Positions 39,143 to 49,809 of a stretch of DNA of 56,502 nucleotides are shown here, piece after piece (position 1 is the first letter of the stretch; the number at the start of each line of letters is the position of its first letter). Below the pieces are notes generated by a model. That model was not told the DNA's origin. It saw only the letters and a list, made by a program, of their open reading frames with translations, and searched no databases. Location of the stretch: assembly GCA_946541645.1 (NCBI GenBank), contig CAMNJS010000003.1, forward strand, positions 1-56,502, in the 5' to 3' direction. This DNA comes from an uncultured Bacillota bacterium (GTDB lineage: Bacteria; Bacillota_I; Bacilli_A; RF39; UBA660). The position numbers and the translations under genes were made by a program.

Positions 39143-40431
39143 ATAAATTTTAAAAACTTATTTAATTTTTCATTAGAAAACATTTTACCATATATACTAA
39201 ATTTTTCTAAATCCGTTAAATCATTAACAGAAACCGCCTCACTAGTATCTATCCTTTTAAAAGTAGTAGCTTTTTTATTAGTAAATAAAAGTTTCGCATC
39301 AAAAGAATCCTCTAAATTATCTCCAAAATAATGTTTAAAATTAAAACTAGCCTTCTTACCACTTGCATCAATACCTATATTTCCAGTAAGCTTTTCATCA
39401 TTTTTATTTTTTATTAAAGTAAAAATATATTGACTATCACTTTTCATAAGTTCGAAAGACCCCAACTTTCCATCAATAGTTCCTTTTATAAAATCTTTTG
39501 ACTTTCTGTCATTATATAAATTAATTTTTAAAGTTTCATTGCGTTTGAAAAAATCCTTAATATTTAAAGTAAACTTATCTAATTTTTTTTGAATATTTTT
39601 ATTAGAATCATTAGTTATCACACTAAGCGAAGAAATAAACTCTGTGTTAGATTTTAAAGTATTTACAAACACCTCAGAAACTCTTTTATAATTTTCTTCA
39701 TTTATAATTAATGTACTTTCATAAACACTAATAGATTTACTTCCTAAATCAAAGCTTGTTTTTCTACCGCTAATTTTTTCCGAAGTAGCTACTTTATCAA
39801 ACGCCTGATTTAATCCCGTAAGTATAATTTTAATATCTTTAGGATTTATAAATTTAAAACTACTATCATTTTTAAATTTTAAATATTTTTCATAAACATC
39901 AGCCGAATAAATATATAAACTATTTTTATCACTATATAAATCAAAATCTATAAGATCTTCACTATCATATTTAGTAGATACTTTTAAATTAAGCAAGTCA
40001 TTGGCATTATCTAAAGTATAATTTATATCAAAATAAACCTTACTAAGTTCAGATAAAAATTCACGGTCTTCTTTACTATCAATTATAGCTTGAAATCCTA
40101 TTTTACCCTTAGAAACATCATAATTATTATCACTGATATTTTCGGTTAAAGACAAAAAGAATCTATCAATTGTATTAGTAAAAATTGTACTAGGATTTTC
40201 ATTTAAAAATCTAAAGACTAAAAACATTGAAATAAGTAAAATTAAAAAAAGACATACAAGCCAAGGAATTTTAGACATCCTAGCTTCCGCACTATTTTTA
40301 ACAATATCTTCATAGTTAAACTCTCTAAGTTCATCTTTTGTCACTTCAGAATCTAAAAGAGTATCTTCTAAAATATAATTACTCTTACCGGCGATTTTTT
40401 TTTCAAAATCAGTCTTTTCTTTTTTATTCAT
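39136..40431 (-). CDS. hypothetical single-TM protein between miaB and cotE
   Basis: cytoplasmic N-terminus, TM helix IPWLVCLFLILLISMFLVF, long extracytoplasmic region. Confidence 0.65.
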   Translation of the reverse strand: MNKKEKTDFEKKIAGKSNYILEDTLLDSEVTKDELREFNYEDIVKNSAEARMSKIPWLVCLFLILLISMFLVFRFLNENPSTIFTNTIDRFFLSLTENISDNNYDVSKGKIGFQAIIDSKEDREFLSELSKVYFDINYTLDNANDLLNLKVSTKYDSEDLIDFDLYSDKNSLYIYSADVYEKYLKFKNDSSFKFINPKDIKIILTGLNQAFDKVATSEKISGRKTSFDLGSKSISVYESTLIINEENYKRVSEVFVNTLKSNTEFISSLSVITNDSNKNIQKKLDKFTLNIKDFFKRNETLKINLYNDRKSKDFIKGTIDGKLGSFELMKSDSQYIFTLIKNKNDEKLTGNIGIDASGKKASFNFKHYFGDNLEDSFDAKLLFTNKKATTFKRIDTSEAVSVNDLTDLEKFSIYGKMFSNEKLNKFLKFIK

Positions 40432-40475
40432 AATTTATCCTACTTCCCAAAATAACTATATCAAATTATTTAAAC

Positions 40476-41909
40476 TTATTCAACCATTTCTCCATCCATA
40501 CTAAAAGATTGAACATTAGTTATTTTTACATCTACTATTTCTCCAAGCTTACTAATAGGTGCCTTAACATTTACAAGCTTCATCGTATCAGTATAGCCCA
40601 TAAGTGTAGATCCATCTTTAGAACTATAATCTTCTAATAAAACTTTAACAACTTTATTTAAATATTTTTCATTAGCTTCTTTTGCATACATATTTACAAT
40701 CTTATTTAATTTGTAAAGCCTTTTTTCCTTTTCTTCTAAAGAAATATCATCATCCATTTTTGAAGCAGGTGTCCCTTCCCTTGGCGAAAATATAAAAGTA
40801 AATGCCGAATCATACTTGCACTCATTAACGACATCTAAAGTATCATTAAAATCAGCCTCCGTTTCAGAAGGAAAACCGACAATTATATCCGTTGTAATAG
40901 AAACATTCTTCACTTTTTCCTTTATTTTTCTAAATAATTCTAAGTAAGATTCCTTAGTGTACCTTCTACCCATAAGTTTTAAAATTCTATTAGAGCCTGA
41001 TTGTAAAGGCAAATGAATATAAGGCATAATATTTTCATATTTACTAATTATATCAATCATTTCATCAGTAAAATCCCAAGGATGAGAAGTTACAAAACGA
41101 ATCCTTTCAATACCAGTTTGAGCAGTATCACTAAGTAAATTACTCATATCATAATTAATATCTAAATCTTTACCATAAGCATTAACATTTTGTCCAAGTA
41201 AAGTAACTTCTTTATACCCATCTTTCTTTAATTTTTCAACTTCTTTTATAATATCTTTTGGATTTCTACTTCGCTGCTTTCCCCTAGTATAAGGAACTAT
41301 ACAATATGTACAAAACTTATCACACCCATACATTATATTTACCCAAGCTTTATACTTACTATCACGTTTAACTGGGATATTTTCAATAATATCACCTTCA
41401 CAGCTGTACACTTCTACTTCTAATTTTTTACTACTCATAGCCTTCTTTAAAATCTTAGGAAGTTCATAAATATTGTGCGTACCAAAAACAATGTCAAGCC
41501 ACTTATATTTATCAAGTATTTCCTTAACTACGCCTTCTTCCTGCGCCATACATCCGCAAATGCCCGCAATAATATTGGGATTATCTTCCTTCATATGTTT
41601 AATTCTGCCAATCATTCCAAACACCTTATTATGAGCATTTTCCCTGATTGCACAAGTATTTAATAATATTAAATCGGCATTTTCCATACAAGATGCTTCT
41701 TCAAATCCCATCTGCTCTAAAATTGCCTTAATATTTTCAGAATCATGAACATTCATCTGACAGCCATAAGTCTTAACAAAATAAGTTTTACCTAAGCCAA
41801 GACTTCTATATTCATCATTAATACTATATTCTCTAGTAATAACTCTATCCTTAGTTCTAATTCTAGCTTTTTCTCTTTCTGGAACTAACATAAAATCACT
41901 TCTTTTCAC
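40476..41909 (-). CDS. miaB: tRNA (2-methylthio-N6-isopentenyladenosine) methylthiotransferase MiaB
   Basis: TYGCQMNVHDSE, MYGCDKFCTYCIVPYTRG radical SAM, TRAM tail. Confidence 0.96.
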   Translation of the reverse strand: MKRSDFMLVPEREKARIRTKDRVITREYSINDEYRSLGLGKTYFVKTYGCQMNVHDSENIKAILEQMGFEEASCMENADLILLNTCAIRENAHNKVFGMIGRIKHMKEDNPNIIAGICGCMAQEEGVVKEILDKYKWLDIVFGTHNIYELPKILKKAMSSKKLEVEVYSCEGDIIENIPVKRDSKYKAWVNIMYGCDKFCTYCIVPYTRGKQRSRNPKDIIKEVEKLKKDGYKEVTLLGQNVNAYGKDLDINYDMSNLLSDTAQTGIERIRFVTSHPWDFTDEMIDIISKYENIMPYIHLPLQSGSNRILKLMGRRYTKESYLELFRKIKEKVKNVSITTDIIVGFPSETEADFNDTLDVVNECKYDSAFTFIFSPREGTPASKMDDDISLEEKEKRLYKLNKIVNMYAKEANEKYLNKVVKVLLEDYSSKDGSTLMGYTDTMKLVNVKAPISKLGEIVDVKITNVQSFSMDGEMVE

Positions 41910-41943
41910 TTAAAAATAATAACACAATTACATATATAATTCA

Positions 41944-41972
41944 AGAAAAAAGAGGTCATTAGACCTCTAGTG
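41944..41972 (-). terminator. intrinsic terminator of rnj
   Basis: AGAGGTC-taat-GACCTCTTTTTTC on minus strand. Confidence 0.65.
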
Positions 41973-43626
41973 TTGAAATTAATATCATCGGTTTACATTC
42001 CGTTTGCTCATAAAAATATTTTCCAACTTTATCCCTAATACCAAGTTTTACTTTAGCAAAATCGATATAATTTCCTTTAGTGTTTTCTTTAATAACTTCT
42101 AAAGAAATTCGCTGAGCTTCTTTAATTAGAAAAGCATTTTCTTTAACATAAATAAATCCCCTAGTTAAAACCTCAGGACCAGCTAGAACTTCTTTCGTTT
42201 CTTTGTCTAAAGTAGTTGTTATAATAACAATACCATTCGTACTAAGCATCTCTCGGTCTTTCAAAACAAGTTCCCCAACATCACCAGCCGCAAGACCATC
42301 AACCAAAATATCATCAACCGGAACCTTTAATCCATTATCAACTAGCTTCCCATTTTCAAAATAAGCTACCTCACCATTTAACCTAAGTAAAATGTTTTCA
42401 TCACTCATTCCAACTTTTTTGGCAACCTCTTTATTAGCAAGCATATGACGGTATTCACCATTTACAGGCATATAATATTTAGGATTCATTAAATTAAGCA
42501 TAAGCATCAAGTCCTCAGAAGAAGCATGATATGATAAATACTTTCTTTTAGATAGTTCAATAATATTAGCACCTATCTTAGCTAAAACATCACATATTTT
42601 AGTCGCTGTTCTTTCCATTCCATCATCAGCCGGACTAGCAAAAACAACCGTATCATCTTTAGTAATAGTAATAAACTTATCATAACCTCTTACGATTCTT
42701 TTTAAATTAGAAAAAGGTTGTTCCCTTTCATCTGATACAATAACTACAATTTTATCATCATTAACATGAGAAATAGTCTTAATACGTTTTTTATCAAAAT
42801 CAACATAATTCATGTCAATAGCTTTTAAAATTACACTTTCAAGACTCTTTCCTAAAATGACAACACTACGATCAGTATTTTTTAGTTCATTAAATAACTC
42901 TTGAATCCTATAAAGTTGAGTTTGATAAATATTATATAAAATACGTCCTTCATTTCTATTTAAAATCTCGCGAACAACATCACCAGTTCTATGATTAGGT
43001 GAAGTATATCCTTTTCTATCAGCATACAAAGATTCTGAAAGAAGGCATAACACACCCTGCTTACCAACGTACGCTAACTTACCAATATCAGTTTTATAAT
43101 TTCCAAGCATTGTCGAATCAAATATAAAATTACCCGTATAAAATATAGCACCATCTTCAGTATATAAAACATATCCTACTGCATCAGGCACAGTATGCGT
43201 AAGTGAAATCGGAAAAATACTATTTTTACCAAAGCCCACCTTCCTATGAGGTTTTAACTCTACTAAATTATCAGTGCCTAACCCTTCCGAAATAAACATA
43301 TCTTTTATAACTTCCAAAGTAAATTTTGTTCCATAAATTTTAATATTAGGAATTTCCTTCACGATATCCGTTAATGCACCCATGTTATTATCATGGGCAT
43401 GAGTTATAAAAATACCCTTAACATTTTTTAAATTATTTTTTATATAATCATAATTTGGAATAATATAATTTACTCCAAGCATTTTATCATCGGCATACTT
43501 AAGTCCAGCATCAAAAACAAATATATCAGAATCGACATCTACAACATACATATTTTTAGCAGCCTCATTAAGTCCGCCTAACCCAAAAATTTTAATTTTG
43601 CTCATTTTTTCTCCTTTCTTTCTCAT
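41959..43626 (-). CDS. rnj: ribonuclease J
   Basis: metallo-beta-lactamase HAHDNNMGAL, beta-CASP domain, PVNGEYRHMLANKEVA. Confidence 0.92.
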   Translation of the reverse strand: MRKKGEKMSKIKIFGLGGLNEAAKNMYVVDVDSDIFVFDAGLKYADDKMLGVNYIIPNYDYIKNNLKNVKGIFITHAHDNNMGALTDIVKEIPNIKIYGTKFTLEVIKDMFISEGLGTDNLVELKPHRKVGFGKNSIFPISLTHTVPDAVGYVLYTEDGAIFYTGNFIFDSTMLGNYKTDIGKLAYVGKQGVLCLLSESLYADRKGYTSPNHRTGDVVREILNRNEGRILYNIYQTQLYRIQELFNELKNTDRSVVILGKSLESVILKAIDMNYVDFDKKRIKTISHVNDDKIVVIVSDEREQPFSNLKRIVRGYDKFITITKDDTVVFASPADDGMERTATKICDVLAKIGANIIELSKRKYLSYHASSEDLMLMLNLMNPKYYMPVNGEYRHMLANKEVAKKVGMSDENILLRLNGEVAYFENGKLVDNGLKVPVDDILVDGLAAGDVGELVLKDREMLSTNGIVIITTTLDKETKEVLAGPEVLTRGFIYVKENAFLIKEAQRISLEVIKENTKGNYIDFAKVKLGIRDKVGKYFYEQTECKPMILISTLEV

Positions 43627-43759
43627 TTAAAAGCCGATGTAATTATATCAAAAAAACATATAAAAAGCAAACTAAAAGAAGCACTCATGTGCTTCACAAA
43701 ATGACCAAACAAATAGTTTTAATTAAAATAATATACCCAAATAATATTTATTAAGCAAA

Positions 43760-44701
43760 TCAATTATCCTTATTTACAAATATTTTATCTATTTCCTTAG
43801 TAGGAAGTAACATTTTTAAATTCTTAAGTATTTTAATTTCATATTCCAAAGAATCATCATCTAACTCTTCACCATCTATACACCAATTTTTATCAGGCTT
43901 TTTCTTAAATTTTATCTTTAAATTATCAGTTTTATGAAAATAAAAACCCGGAACCTTTGTAATATCACTAGTTTTAATCATAAGTAAACTCTTAATAATA
44001 TCTTTCTTCGAAGAAATATTAGATAAAAGCACTTCGAATTTACTATCATCCATTTTAACATCTTGAAATACATCTATTCCGCCCATCCTTGAAGCATTAC
44101 AAATAAGCATAAATGAATAAAGACCTCTATATTCTTCTCCATCTATTGTATATGAAACCTCAAATAGTTTTGTTTTACTATTAAATGACTTAATCGCATT
44201 AATTAAATAAGCAAAATAACCAAGCCTTTTTTTCATATCCCGAGGCGTATCATAAGCCACATTTACAAACTTACCAATACCAGCAACATAAACAAACGGA
44301 TTACCATTAATTGTGCATATATCTACTTGCTTAATAACCCCAGCTAAAATCATTTTAAGATTTTCTACTGGATCTTTTCCCATTCCAAACATTGCTCCCA
44401 AATCATTAGTAGTTCCAAGAGGTATATGAGAAACCACAAGAATATCATCTCTTTTTAAATTACCAGCAACAATTTCGTTAAAAGTTCCATCCCCCCCAAG
44501 TGAAATAACTAAATCTTTATGTTCAAGCTCAGCTATTATTTTTTTAGCATGTCCAGCATATTTAGTAAAAATAATTTCTGTATTATAACCATTATTTAAA
44601 AGTATATTTTCAAATTCTTTTACTAAACTTTTCTTATCATTTTTTCCACTATTAGGATTACATATTAGCGCACACTTTTTCATATTAAGCACCTCAATCA
44701 C
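43760..44701 (-). CDS. dagK: diacylglycerol kinase family lipid kinase
   Basis: CNPNSGKNDKK, SLGGDGTFNEIVAG, PLGTTNDLG. Confidence 0.92.
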   Translation of the reverse strand: MIEVLNMKKCALICNPNSGKNDKKSLVKEFENILLNNGYNTEIIFTKYAGHAKKIIAELEHKDLVISLGGDGTFNEIVAGNLKRDDILVVSHIPLGTTNDLGAMFGMGKDPVENLKMILAGVIKQVDICTINGNPFVYVAGIGKFVNVAYDTPRDMKKRLGYFAYLINAIKSFNSKTKLFEVSYTIDGEEYRGLYSFMLICNASRMGGIDVFQDVKMDDSKFEVLLSNISSKKDIIKSLLMIKTSDITKVPGFYFHKTDNLKIKFKKKPDKNWCIDGEELDDDSLEYEIKILKNLKMLLPTKEIDKIFVNKDN

Positions 44702-44777
44702 ATTATATATTAATTTAATTCTTTAATCAAATAAAAATTATTATTAATAAAAAGTTATATCAAAAAAAGAAATTAAA

Positions 44778-45995
44778 CTAAATAATTTCTTCTTTAATAT
44801 TAGGATTTTTTAAAACCTCAATCAACCTATCTACCTCATCTTCAGAATTATAAAAATATAAACTAATTCTTAAAGTATTTTTAATATTAATTTCATCCTT
44901 AAGTATTTTTGCACAGTGATTACCTGCCCTTACACAAATATTATATTTATCCAAATAAATAGCTAAATCCTGCGGGAAAATACCATCATAATTAAAAGTT
45001 ATAATGCCACTTTGACTATTTTCATTATATATTTTTATTTGAGGTATTTCCTTTAATCTCTTAAGCGCATATTTTTTAAGCCTTAATTCATAACTATGAA
45101 TATTATCAAGGCCAATATTCATCAAATACTTAATAACATAGCCAAAGCCAATAACCCCAGCTATATTAGGTGTCCCAGCTTCTAACCTATCAGGCATAGT
45201 TTTATAAATTTTAGTTCCATCAGTACTAAAATCCGCATTCATACCCCCACCAAATATAATAGGATTTATATCATTTAAAATATCTTCTTTTACATAAATT
45301 ACCCCAACTCCTGTTGGACCACACATCTTATGAGCCGAAAACGCTAAAAAATCAATATCCAAATCACAAACATCAATTTTCAAATGTGCGGCACTTTGGG
45401 CCCCATCAACCAAAACAAAAATATTGTTTTTATGAGCATACTCTGTAATTTCTTTTATAGGTCTAATATCTCCAACAACATTAGAAATCTGAGCAATTGA
45501 AATAACTTTTGTTTTAGGTGAAATAGCCTTAACAACATTGTCTAACGTAACTTCATGATTATCATCAAGTTCTATATATTTTATTCTTAAATTAAGTGCA
45601 TCAGCAAGTTCAAACCAAGGTAGTAAATTAGAAGCATGTTCGCTTTTTGTAAGTAGAACTTCATCACCAGATTTTAACACATTTTTAAAATATCCAAATA
45701 CAATCTTATTAATTGAATCAGTAGTACCGCTAGTAAAAACAATTTGCTTAGGATTTTTTGCGCCAATAAAATCACATACTATTTTTCTAGACTCTTCATA
45801 CATAAAGCTTGCCTTAATACTCATTTGATAATCTCCTCTATGAGCATTAGAACTATAATTATTATAATAATCACTAACCCCTTCAGATAAAATACGTGGT
45901 TTTAACGTTGTAGCCCCATTATCAAAATAAATAACACCTGTTCCTAAAACATTAAAATCATCTCTGTTCACAGTATCACCTCCAATACTTATCAA
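44778..45995 (-). CDS. sufS: cysteine desulfurase SufS
   Basis: VYFDNGATTLKP-type start, DGAQSAAHLKID, SAHKMCGPTGVG, RAGNHCA. Confidence 0.93.
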   Translation of the reverse strand: MISIGGDTVNRDDFNVLGTGVIYFDNGATTLKPRILSEGVSDYYNNYSSNAHRGDYQMSIKASFMYEESRKIVCDFIGAKNPKQIVFTSGTTDSINKIVFGYFKNVLKSGDEVLLTKSEHASNLLPWFELADALNLRIKYIELDDNHEVTLDNVVKAISPKTKVISIAQISNVVGDIRPIKEITEYAHKNNIFVLVDGAQSAAHLKIDVCDLDIDFLAFSAHKMCGPTGVGVIYVKEDILNDINPIIFGGGMNADFSTDGTKIYKTMPDRLEAGTPNIAGVIGFGYVIKYLMNIGLDNIHSYELRLKKYALKRLKEIPQIKIYNENSQSGIITFNYDGIFPQDLAIYLDKYNICVRAGNHCAKILKDEINIKNTLRISLYFYNSEDEVDRLIEVLKNPNIKEEII

Positions 45996-46770
45996 TAATT
46001 TCTTTTAAATCATCTTTGTGATAACTAATTCCTTTCATCAAAAATCCTTTAGTAAGTAACCTATCAGATTCTTTTTTACTAATACCTCTACTCATTAAAT
46101 AAAAAATTTCAAAAGAAGAAAACGTCCCAATAAGCGCACTATGACTAGCTATAACATCTTCCTCATCGATAAACAAATTAGGCTTAATAATGCACAAATT
46201 ATCAGTCATATTTATAATGCGAGATTCTTGATTAACATAACATTTTTTAATATCATTAGGGACAAAAGATGAAACATTAAATTCAAGCTCACCTTCTAAA
46301 ATATTAACTCCATTATTTATTATGTTACTCGATGTTTTTCTTGCATTATGATAAACCAAATAATTATACTTTTCAAAAGACTTGCAAACAGTTTTTAAAT
46401 TATAATCTACCTTTGCATTATCTCCGTTTAAATTAATAATTGTCATATCATTTATACTAGTAGAAGAAATAACTCTCTGAACATTTAAATAGCTATCCTT
46501 TTCTAAATAATATTTATACTGAGATTTATAAACTGCATCTTTCTTAAGCTCATAAATATTTGCTTTTACACCTTCTAAAACATTAATATATATATCAAAC
46601 TTAATATCCCCATTACCAGTACACTCAATTATTAAATCAGTATCACTACTAATTTTGACATTTAGATTTTGAACATTTAAAAATTTACTACTCTCATCAG
46701 TTTTAAAAGATAAATTACCATCAGAAGTCACTAAAAGAGATTTCTCATTATCTATAATAATTTTATTCAT
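45976..46770 (-). CDS. sufD: Fe-S cluster assembly protein SufD (SufB/D family)
   Basis: SHSALIGTFSSFEIFYLMSRGISKKESDRLLTKGFL C-terminal core; between sufC and sufS. Confidence 0.88.
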   Translation of the reverse strand: MNKIIIDNEKSLLVTSDGNLSFKTDESSKFLNVQNLNVKISSDTDLIIECTGNGDIKFDIYINVLEGVKANIYELKKDAVYKSQYKYYLEKDSYLNVQRVISSTSINDMTIINLNGDNAKVDYNLKTVCKSFEKYNYLVYHNARKTSSNIINNGVNILEGELEFNVSSFVPNDIKKCYVNQESRIINMTDNLCIIKPNLFIDEEDVIASHSALIGTFSSFEIFYLMSRGISKKESDRLLTKGFLMKGISYHKDDLKEIIDKYWR

Positions 46771-47515
46771 CTTTAGCCTCTTTAATTACTTTATCATAGC
46801 CTTTCTTTTCTACTTCTAAAGCAAGACTACTATCACCACTTTTAACAATCTTTCCACCATTCATTATATGAATAAAATCAGGCTTAATATAATCAAGTAA
46901 TCGCTGATAATGTGTTACTAATAAAACAGCCGGAGCTTTATCTTTGTAATAATTCATAACACTTTCACCGACAATTTTTAAACTGTCAACATCAAGCCCA
47001 GAATCAATTTCATCTAAAAGAACAACACTAGGTTCTAATAAATACATTTGAAGTATTTCATTTTTCTTACGCTCCCCACCGGAAAAGCCATCATTAACCC
47101 CTCTATTTAACATATCTGAATTCATATGTAGCATTTTCGTTAGCTCATCAACTTTTTTAACAAAAGGAAGAAGCTTAAATTTATCCCCATTCTTAGCTCT
47201 CATCGCACTTCTTAAAAAATCAGCATTTGTTACCCCTTCAATCGCAAGAGGCATCTGCATACCTAAAAATATACCAAGATTAGCACGTTCATTAACTGGC
47301 ATATTATTAATTAAAATATCATTAAAATATATTTCCCCATCACTAATCTTATAGTTAGGATCGCCCATGATAACTTTAGTTAAAGTAGACTTCCCAGTCC
47401 CATTAGGACCCATAATCGCATGTATTTCTCCAGATTTAATCTCCAGATTAAAATCTTTTAAAATTATTTTTCCTTCAACTTCTACAGTTAAATTTTGAAT
47501 TTTTAAAGTGTTCAT
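46763..47515 (-). CDS. sufC: Fe-S cluster assembly ATPase SufC
   Basis: ABC ATPase MGPNGTGKSTLTKVIMG, FSGGERKKNEILQM; start chosen at MNTLKIQNL. Confidence 0.95.
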   Translation of the reverse strand: MNTLKIQNLTVEVEGKIILKDFNLEIKSGEIHAIMGPNGTGKSTLTKVIMGDPNYKISDGEIYFNDILINNMPVNERANLGIFLGMQMPLAIEGVTNADFLRSAMRAKNGDKFKLLPFVKKVDELTKMLHMNSDMLNRGVNDGFSGGERKKNEILQMYLLEPSVVLLDEIDSGLDVDSLKIVGESVMNYYKDKAPAVLLVTHYQRLLDYIKPDFIHIMNGGKIVKSGDSSLALEVEKKGYDKVIKEAKDE

Positions 47516-47621
47516 TCGCATCACCTCTAATATTTTAACACGTTTTAACATATTTTTGAATAAATTATACAAATTTAGATAATAATATAATAGAATATTC
47601 GCAGATATTCACATAAAAATA

Positions 47622-47643
47622 GAGTAACAATTTACTCTTTTTT
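47622..47643 (+). terminator. AT-rich hairpin between divergent sufC and HIT genes
   Basis: AGAGTAA-caat-TTACTCTTTTTTT. Confidence 0.4.
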
Positions 47644-47670
47644 TAATTAATGCTATACTAACTATAGGAG

Positions 47671-48042
47671 ATGAATATAATGGATATATTTTGTAAAATT
47701 GTAAATGGTGAAATTCCTTCATATAAATTATATGAAGATGAAACCGTATTAGTCTTTTTAGACGTAAATCCCGACACAAATGGACACACTTTAATTATAC
47801 CTAAAAAACACTATTTAGATTTATATGAAATTGAAAACAACACATTACTTCATATAATGGAAATTGCAAGAAAAATTGGAAAGTTATTAGAAGAAAAACT
47901 ACATTGTAATGGAATTACCCTAATTCAAAATAATGGAAGTGTTCAAGAAGTAAAACACTACCATCTACATTTAAAACCATACTATGAAAATAAACAAGAA
48001 TTACTCCCTGTAGAAGAAGTTTATAATACAATTACTAAATAA
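47671..48042 (+). CDS. HIT family protein
   Basis: IFCKIVNGEIPSYKLYEDE ... HYHLHLKPYY histidine triad. Confidence 0.95.
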   Translation: MNIMDIFCKIVNGEIPSYKLYEDETVLVFLDVNPDTNGHTLIIPKKHYLDLYEIENNTLLHIMEIARKIGKLLEEKLHCNGITLIQNNGSVQEVKHYHLHLKPYYENKQELLPVEEVYNTITK

Positions 48043-48136
48043 TCTACTAAAAGTAGATTTTTTAATTTAATTAAACTTTTGACATATTCAAAAAAACTAC
48101 TAAAACATATCATAAACTAGATAAGGGGGAAGTAAA

Positions 48137-48394
48137 ATGTTCAAAAAAAATTTTGGTATGTATCCAGTAAATAACTGCTGCTGCAATGACCCAATTATTG
48201 AACCAGCTATTAATAAATGCATTGAAAAAGAATTTTGTCATGAGGTAAATCATATTTGTCCAGTTCATACTCACGTTATAAATAAGCACATATACAATCA
48301 TACATATACTCCTAGATATACATGTTCAGAAGAAAATCAAATTATAAATAATGATCCTGGATGTTGCGCAAAATTTATGAATAATGGCTTTTAA
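48137..48394 (+). CDS. Cys/His-rich small protein, CotD-like spore coat protein
   Basis: 85 aa; VNHICPVHTHVINKHIYNHTYTPRYTCSEEN resembles CotD family; RBS aggggg upstream. Confidence 0.65.
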   Translation: MFKKNFGMYPVNNCCCNDPIIEPAINKCIEKEFCHEVNHICPVHTHVINKHIYNHTYTPRYTCSEENQIINNDPGCCAKFMNNGF

Positions 48395-48410
48395 AGTCAT
48401 TATTTTTTAA

Positions 48411-48438
48411 AACCTTGAACTTAATAGTTCAAGGTTTT
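48411..48438. terminator. bidirectional terminator
   Basis: AAACCTTGAAC-ttaata-GTTCAAGGTTTTT. Confidence 0.75.
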
Positions 48439-48443
48439 TAACA

Positions 48444-49751
48444 TCAAAAAGGCATTTTAAAATTACCTTTTTTCATTTGTTTCATCATAACTTTCATCTG
48501 ATCAAACTGTTTAAGAAGTTTATTTACCTCCTCTACAGGCCTGCCACAACCCGCAGCAATTCTTCTTTTTCTACTAGATTTTAAAACATCAGGATTTTTT
48601 CTTTCATAAGGAGTCATCGATAAAATAATCGCCTCAATATGTGCCATCTGTTTGGGATCTATAGTCACATTATTAAGTCCCATCTTTTTAGCTCCAGGTA
48701 TTAATTTAATCAAATTTTCAAGTGGTCCTAACTTCTTTACCTGGTTAAGCTGACTTAAAAAGTCCTCCAAATCAAATTTACCTTTTTGAAGTCTTTGCGC
48801 CGTCTTTAAAGCTTCATCCTCATCAATAACACTTTCAGCTTTTTCAAGCATGCCCATTAAATCACCCATATCAAGTATCCGATTAGCCATTCTCTCTGGA
48901 TAAAAAGGCTCTAACCCATCCATTTTTTCACTAACACCTATGAACTTGATTGGAATATTTGTTAAATGTCTAATAGATAAAGCCGCTCCACCTTTTGTAT
49001 CACCATCAAGCTTAGTTAAAACAGAACCAGTTATTGGTAAAACCTCATCAAAACCAGTAATAACATTAACCGCATCTTGACCCATCATACTATCTAAAAC
49101 AAGTAAAATTTCATTAGGATCCACTTCCTTATTAATATCTTGAAGTTCACCCATAAGTTCTTCATCTATATGAAGTCTTCCAGCAGTATCTATAAGTACA
49201 TAATTATATCCATTTTCTTTAGCATATTCTACCGCATTTTTAGCAATTTCTACAGGATTTTTACTATCCTCAGAATAAACCGCAATATTAAGTTCTTTGC
49301 CAATCTGTTTTAATTGATCAATAGCTGCGGGCCTATAAACATCACAAGCTACCATTAATGGATTTAATCCATATTTTTTTCTAAGTAAAAGAGCAAGCTT
49401 ACCAGTAGTCGTAGTTTTACCACTACCCTGAAGACCAACCATCATTAAAACCGTCATCGGTTTAACTACAGTTAAAGGCTCTGCTTCATTACCAAGTAAA
49501 GACACAAGTTCATCTTTAACAATTTTAACAAAAACTTCACCCGGTTTTAAGCTTTTATTAACTTCCTCACCTAAAGCCTTATCCTTAACATTATTAATAA
49601 ATTCCTTTACAACCTTATAATTAACGTCAGCTTCAAGAAGAGCAAGTCTAATTTCCCTAGTTACTTCGCCAATATTATCCTCAGAAATCCTGCCATAACC
49701 CTTAATTTTATTTAAAGCATTTTGAAGTCTATCGCCTAAATTTTCAAACAT
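48444..49751 (-). CDS. ffh: signal recognition particle protein Ffh
   Basis: MFENLGDRLQNALNKIKGYGRISE, GLQGSGKTTTTGKLA, DTAGR, M-domain. Confidence 0.98.
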   Translation of the reverse strand: MFENLGDRLQNALNKIKGYGRISEDNIGEVTREIRLALLEADVNYKVVKEFINNVKDKALGEEVNKSLKPGEVFVKIVKDELVSLLGNEAEPLTVVKPMTVLMMVGLQGSGKTTTTGKLALLLRKKYGLNPLMVACDVYRPAAIDQLKQIGKELNIAVYSEDSKNPVEIAKNAVEYAKENGYNYVLIDTAGRLHIDEELMGELQDINKEVDPNEILLVLDSMMGQDAVNVITGFDEVLPITGSVLTKLDGDTKGGAALSIRHLTNIPIKFIGVSEKMDGLEPFYPERMANRILDMGDLMGMLEKAESVIDEDEALKTAQRLQKGKFDLEDFLSQLNQVKKLGPLENLIKLIPGAKKMGLNNVTIDPKQMAHIEAIILSMTPYERKNPDVLKSSRKRRIAAGCGRPVEEVNKLLKQFDQMKVMMKQMKKGNFKMPF

Positions 49752-49809
49752 TTATATCACCCAAATCATTATCATGTAATTAAAATATTACCAACTATTT
49801 AACCCAATG

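Noticed and set aside
48110-48301. minus-strand 63-aa ORF opposite the CotD-like gene
   Set aside because: The + strand ORF has an RBS, Cys/His-rich coat-like composition and a terminator; the antisense ORF lacks support.
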